Source of the DNA: Yinghuangia aomiensis | Lineage (GTDB): Bacteria > Actinomycetota > Actinomycetes > Streptomycetales > Streptomycetaceae | DNA length: 64,000 nucleotides | NCBI RefSeq assembly: GCF_039542225.1 | Contig: NZ_BAABHS010000019.1 | Coordinates: 1-64,000, forward strand | Direction: 5' to 3' | Part shown: positions 62,309 to 64,000 of the stretch, in pieces | Position numbering within the stretch: position 1 is the stretch's first letter | Layout: each line of letters begins with the position of its first letter | The notes under the pieces: generated by a model | Told to the model about the DNA's origin: nothing | The model's input: the letters and a program-made list of their open reading frames with translations, nothing else | The model's database searches: none | Program-made: the position numbers and the translations under genes

Positions 62309-62917
62309 TCAGCGGCCCAGGATCAGACTCATCGCCTCGGCCCGGGTAGCGGCCTGGAGCAGCTGGCCGCGCACGGCCGAGGTGACCGTCTTCGCGCCCG
62401 GCTTGCGGATGCCGCGCATCGTCATGCACATGTGCTCGCACTCGAACACCACGATCACGCCGCGCGGCTGCAGGATCTTCACCAGCGCGTCGGCCACCTG
62501 GGTGGTGAGCCGCTCCTGCACCTGGGGACGCTTGGCGTACACGTCCACCAGGCGGGCCAGCTTGGACAGCCCGGTGATCCGGCCGTCCTCGGACGGGATG
62601 TAGCCGATGTGCGCGACACCGTGGAACGGCACCAGGTGGTGCTCGCACGAGCTGTACACCTCGATGTCCTTGACCAGGACCATCTCGTCGTGGCCCAGGT
62701 CGAACGTCGTGGTGAGGACATCCGTGGGGTTCTGGTGCAGCCCCGCGAATATCTCGCGGTACGACCGGGCGACGCGGGCCGGGGTGTCCTTGAGGCCGTC
62801 GCGGTCGGGGTTCTCCCCGACCGCGATCAGCAGCTCGCGGATCGCCCGCTCGGCGCGGTCCTGGTCGAACTCACCCACGGCGCCCGTGCCGTCCAGGGTG
62901 ACCGGGTCGATCGTCAC
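62309..62917 (-). CDS. folE: GTP cyclohydrolase I
   Basis: A 202-residue FolE, the first enzyme of folate synthesis. The zinc ligand CEHH is at 91-94 (VYSSCEHHLVPFHG). HIGYIPS, RITGLSKLARLVDVYAKRPQ and ECEHMCMTMRG complete the active-site signature. The GTG at 62917 is two bases after the ftsH stop and its GGAG site lies in ftsH, so it is coupled to that gene. Confidence 0.97.
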   Translation of the reverse strand: MTIDPVTLDGTGAVGEFDQDRAERAIRELLIAVGENPDRDGLKDTPARVARSYREIFAGLHQNPTDVLTTTFDLGHDEMVLVKDIEVYSSCEHHLVPFHGVAHIGYIPSEDGRITGLSKLARLVDVYAKRPQVQERLTTQVADALVKILQPRGVIVVFECEHMCMTMRGIRKPGAKTVTSAVRGQLLQAATRAEAMSLILGR

Positions 62918-62919
62918 GT

Positions 62920-64000
62920 TCAGTTCTCCGCAGCGTCCGTCGGGCTGTCGGGCACGGTGGTACCCGCGCTGCCGCCGGTGGTTCCGGTCGGCGCGGCCCC
63001 GCCGCCGTTCAGCGCGCCGGCGCCGTTGCTGCCGTTGACGGTCAGTTCCTTCGGGGTCATGACCGGGGGACGGCTGGACGGCTGACGGCGGCTGGACCCC
63101 GTCCACGCGGGACGGGCCGGCCGCTTGGCGACCGGGGCGAAGATCTCCGCGACCTCGTGGCGGTCGAGGGTCTCCTTCTCCAGCAGGGCGAGGACCAGGT
63201 TGTCGAGGACGTCGCGGTTCTCGACGAGGATTTCCCACGCCTCGTTGTGCGCCGACTCGATGAACCTCTTGACCTCTTCGTCGACGATAGCGGCGACTTC
63301 TTCCGAGTAGTCCCGCTGGTGGGCCATCTCACGGCCGAGGAACGGCTCGGAGCCGTCCTGGCCGAACTTGATGGCGCCGAGGCGCTCGGTCATGCCGTAC
63401 TGGGTGACCATCGCGCGGGCCAGACCAGTGGCCTTCTCGATGTCGTTCGACGCGCCGGTCGTCGGGTCGTGGAAGACCAGCTCCTCGGCCGCGCGCCCGC
63501 CCAGCATGTACGCCAGCTGGTCGAGCATCTCGTTGCGGGTGGTGGAGTACTTGTCCTCTTCCGGCAGCACCATCGTGTAGCCGAGCGCCCGGCCCCGGGA
63601 CAGGATGGTGATCTTGTGCACCGGGTCGGTGTTCGGCAGTGCGTGCGCCACCAGGGCGTGGCCGCCCTCGTGGTACGCGGTGATCTTCTTCTCCTTGTCG
63701 CTCATCAGCCGGGTCCGCTTCTGCGGGCCGGCCACGACGCGGTCGATGGCCTCGTCGAGCGACTTGTTGTCGATCAGCTTCTGGTTCGACCGCGCGGTGA
63801 GCAGCGCGGCCTCGTTGAGCACGTTGGACAGGTCCGCGCCGGTGAAGCCGGGGGTGCGCTTGGCGACGGCCTTGAGGTCGACGTCCTCGGTGACCGGCTT
63901 GCCCTTGGCGTGCACCTTGAGGATCGAGTGGCGGCCCTCCAGGTCGGGGCGCTCGACGGCGATCTGCCGGTCGAAGCGGCCCGGGCGCAGCAGCGCGGGG
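62920..64000 (-). CDS. ftsH: ATP-dependent membrane protease FtsH (C-terminal part; 5' end off the window)
   Basis: The last 360 residues of FtsH. The visible part begins in the AAA+ second region of homology (PALLRPGRFDRQIAVERPDL). It continues through the sensor region and the zinc-protease motif AYHEGGHALV (HEXXH). GRAAEELVF and the peptidase core follow, and the C-terminus is a Gly/Thr/Pro-rich tail. The membrane helices and Walker motifs lie beyond 64000. FtsH degrades membrane and regulatory proteins. It is followed two bases later by folE, as in Streptomyces. Confidence 0.98.
   Translation of the reverse strand, partial: PALLRPGRFDRQIAVERPDLEGRHSILKVHAKGKPVTEDVDLKAVAKRTPGFTGADLSNVLNEAALLTARSNQKLIDNKSLDEAIDRVVAGPQKRTRLMSDKEKKITAYHEGGHALVAHALPNTDPVHKITILSRGRALGYTMVLPEEDKYSTTRNEMLDQLAYMLGGRAAEELVFHDPTTGASNDIEKATGLARAMVTQYGMTERLGAIKFGQDGSEPFLGREMAHQRDYSEEVAAIVDEEVKRFIESAHNEAWEILVENRDVLDNLVLALLEKETLDRHEVAEIFAPVAKRPARPAWTGSSRRQPSSRPPVMTPKELTVNGSNGAGALNGGGAAPTGTTGGSAGTTVPDSPTDAAEN

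Overview
The window is high-GC (about 70% or more) actinobacterial chromosome. It has frequent GTG and TTG starts, Lsr2, a ClpC ATPase, a WhiJ-like HTH/DUF397 pair and GC-rich hairpin terminators. From memory, the core gene order ftsH-folE-folP-NTF2-like-folB-folK-DUF3180 ... nuoD2/PH-domain genes ... MidA-type methyltransferase ... DUF2520-panC-nadB-nadC-coaX-lysS-lsr2-clpC matches the conserved chromosomal core of Streptomyces and relatives, so I infer a member of the Streptomycetaceae or a close neighbour. No rRNA, tRNA, CRISPR, insertion sequence or prophage was recognised.

Layout. 1-8054: end of a probable mutY, two membrane enzymes (fatty-acid-hydroxylase type, YhhN type), a TPR protein, an SDR, a TetR regulator divergent from an MMPL exporter, and a WhiJ-like regulator/DUF397 pair facing an RsbW-like ATPase. 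8225-22997: clpC, a prim-pol-like protein, lsr2, a GNAT, a secreted DUF11-type protein, a BlaI-type repressor with dyad operators, an M23 cell-wall peptidase, lysS with a tiny coupled membrane protein, a Tat-exported PIG-L protein and coaX. 23113-27986: a tightly coupled panG-like/panC/panD/nadB/nadC run joining pantothenate and NAD synthesis. 28047-31363: a small membrane protein, then P450 plus cupin divergent from an SDR. 31390-34697: one response regulator and two tandem paralogous histidine kinases. 34982-35959: MidA-family methyltransferase.

35960-49789 looks like accessory material. It holds a peptide-type solute-binding lipoprotein, two non-canonical amidohydrolase_2 proteins, an acyl-CoA ligase, a KstR-like TetR regulator, DUF2797, an F420/NADP-reductase-like protein, an EF-hand protein, a TetR/deazaflavin-reductase pair with two perfect operators, a DUF523 (TudS-like) protein and a class III CoA-transferase. 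The ligase, CoA-transferase, amidohydrolases, SDR, cupin and P450 could form an oxidative catabolic route for an unknown carboxylic acid under TetR control.

49826-64000 returns to core genes: two bPH2 membrane proteins, an orphan NuoD, a long low-complexity membrane protein, an osmoprotectant ABC transporter whose ATPase is divergent from its permeases, and the folate operon running from truncated ftsH (off the right edge) through folE, folP, an NTF2-like protein, folB, folK and DUF3180.
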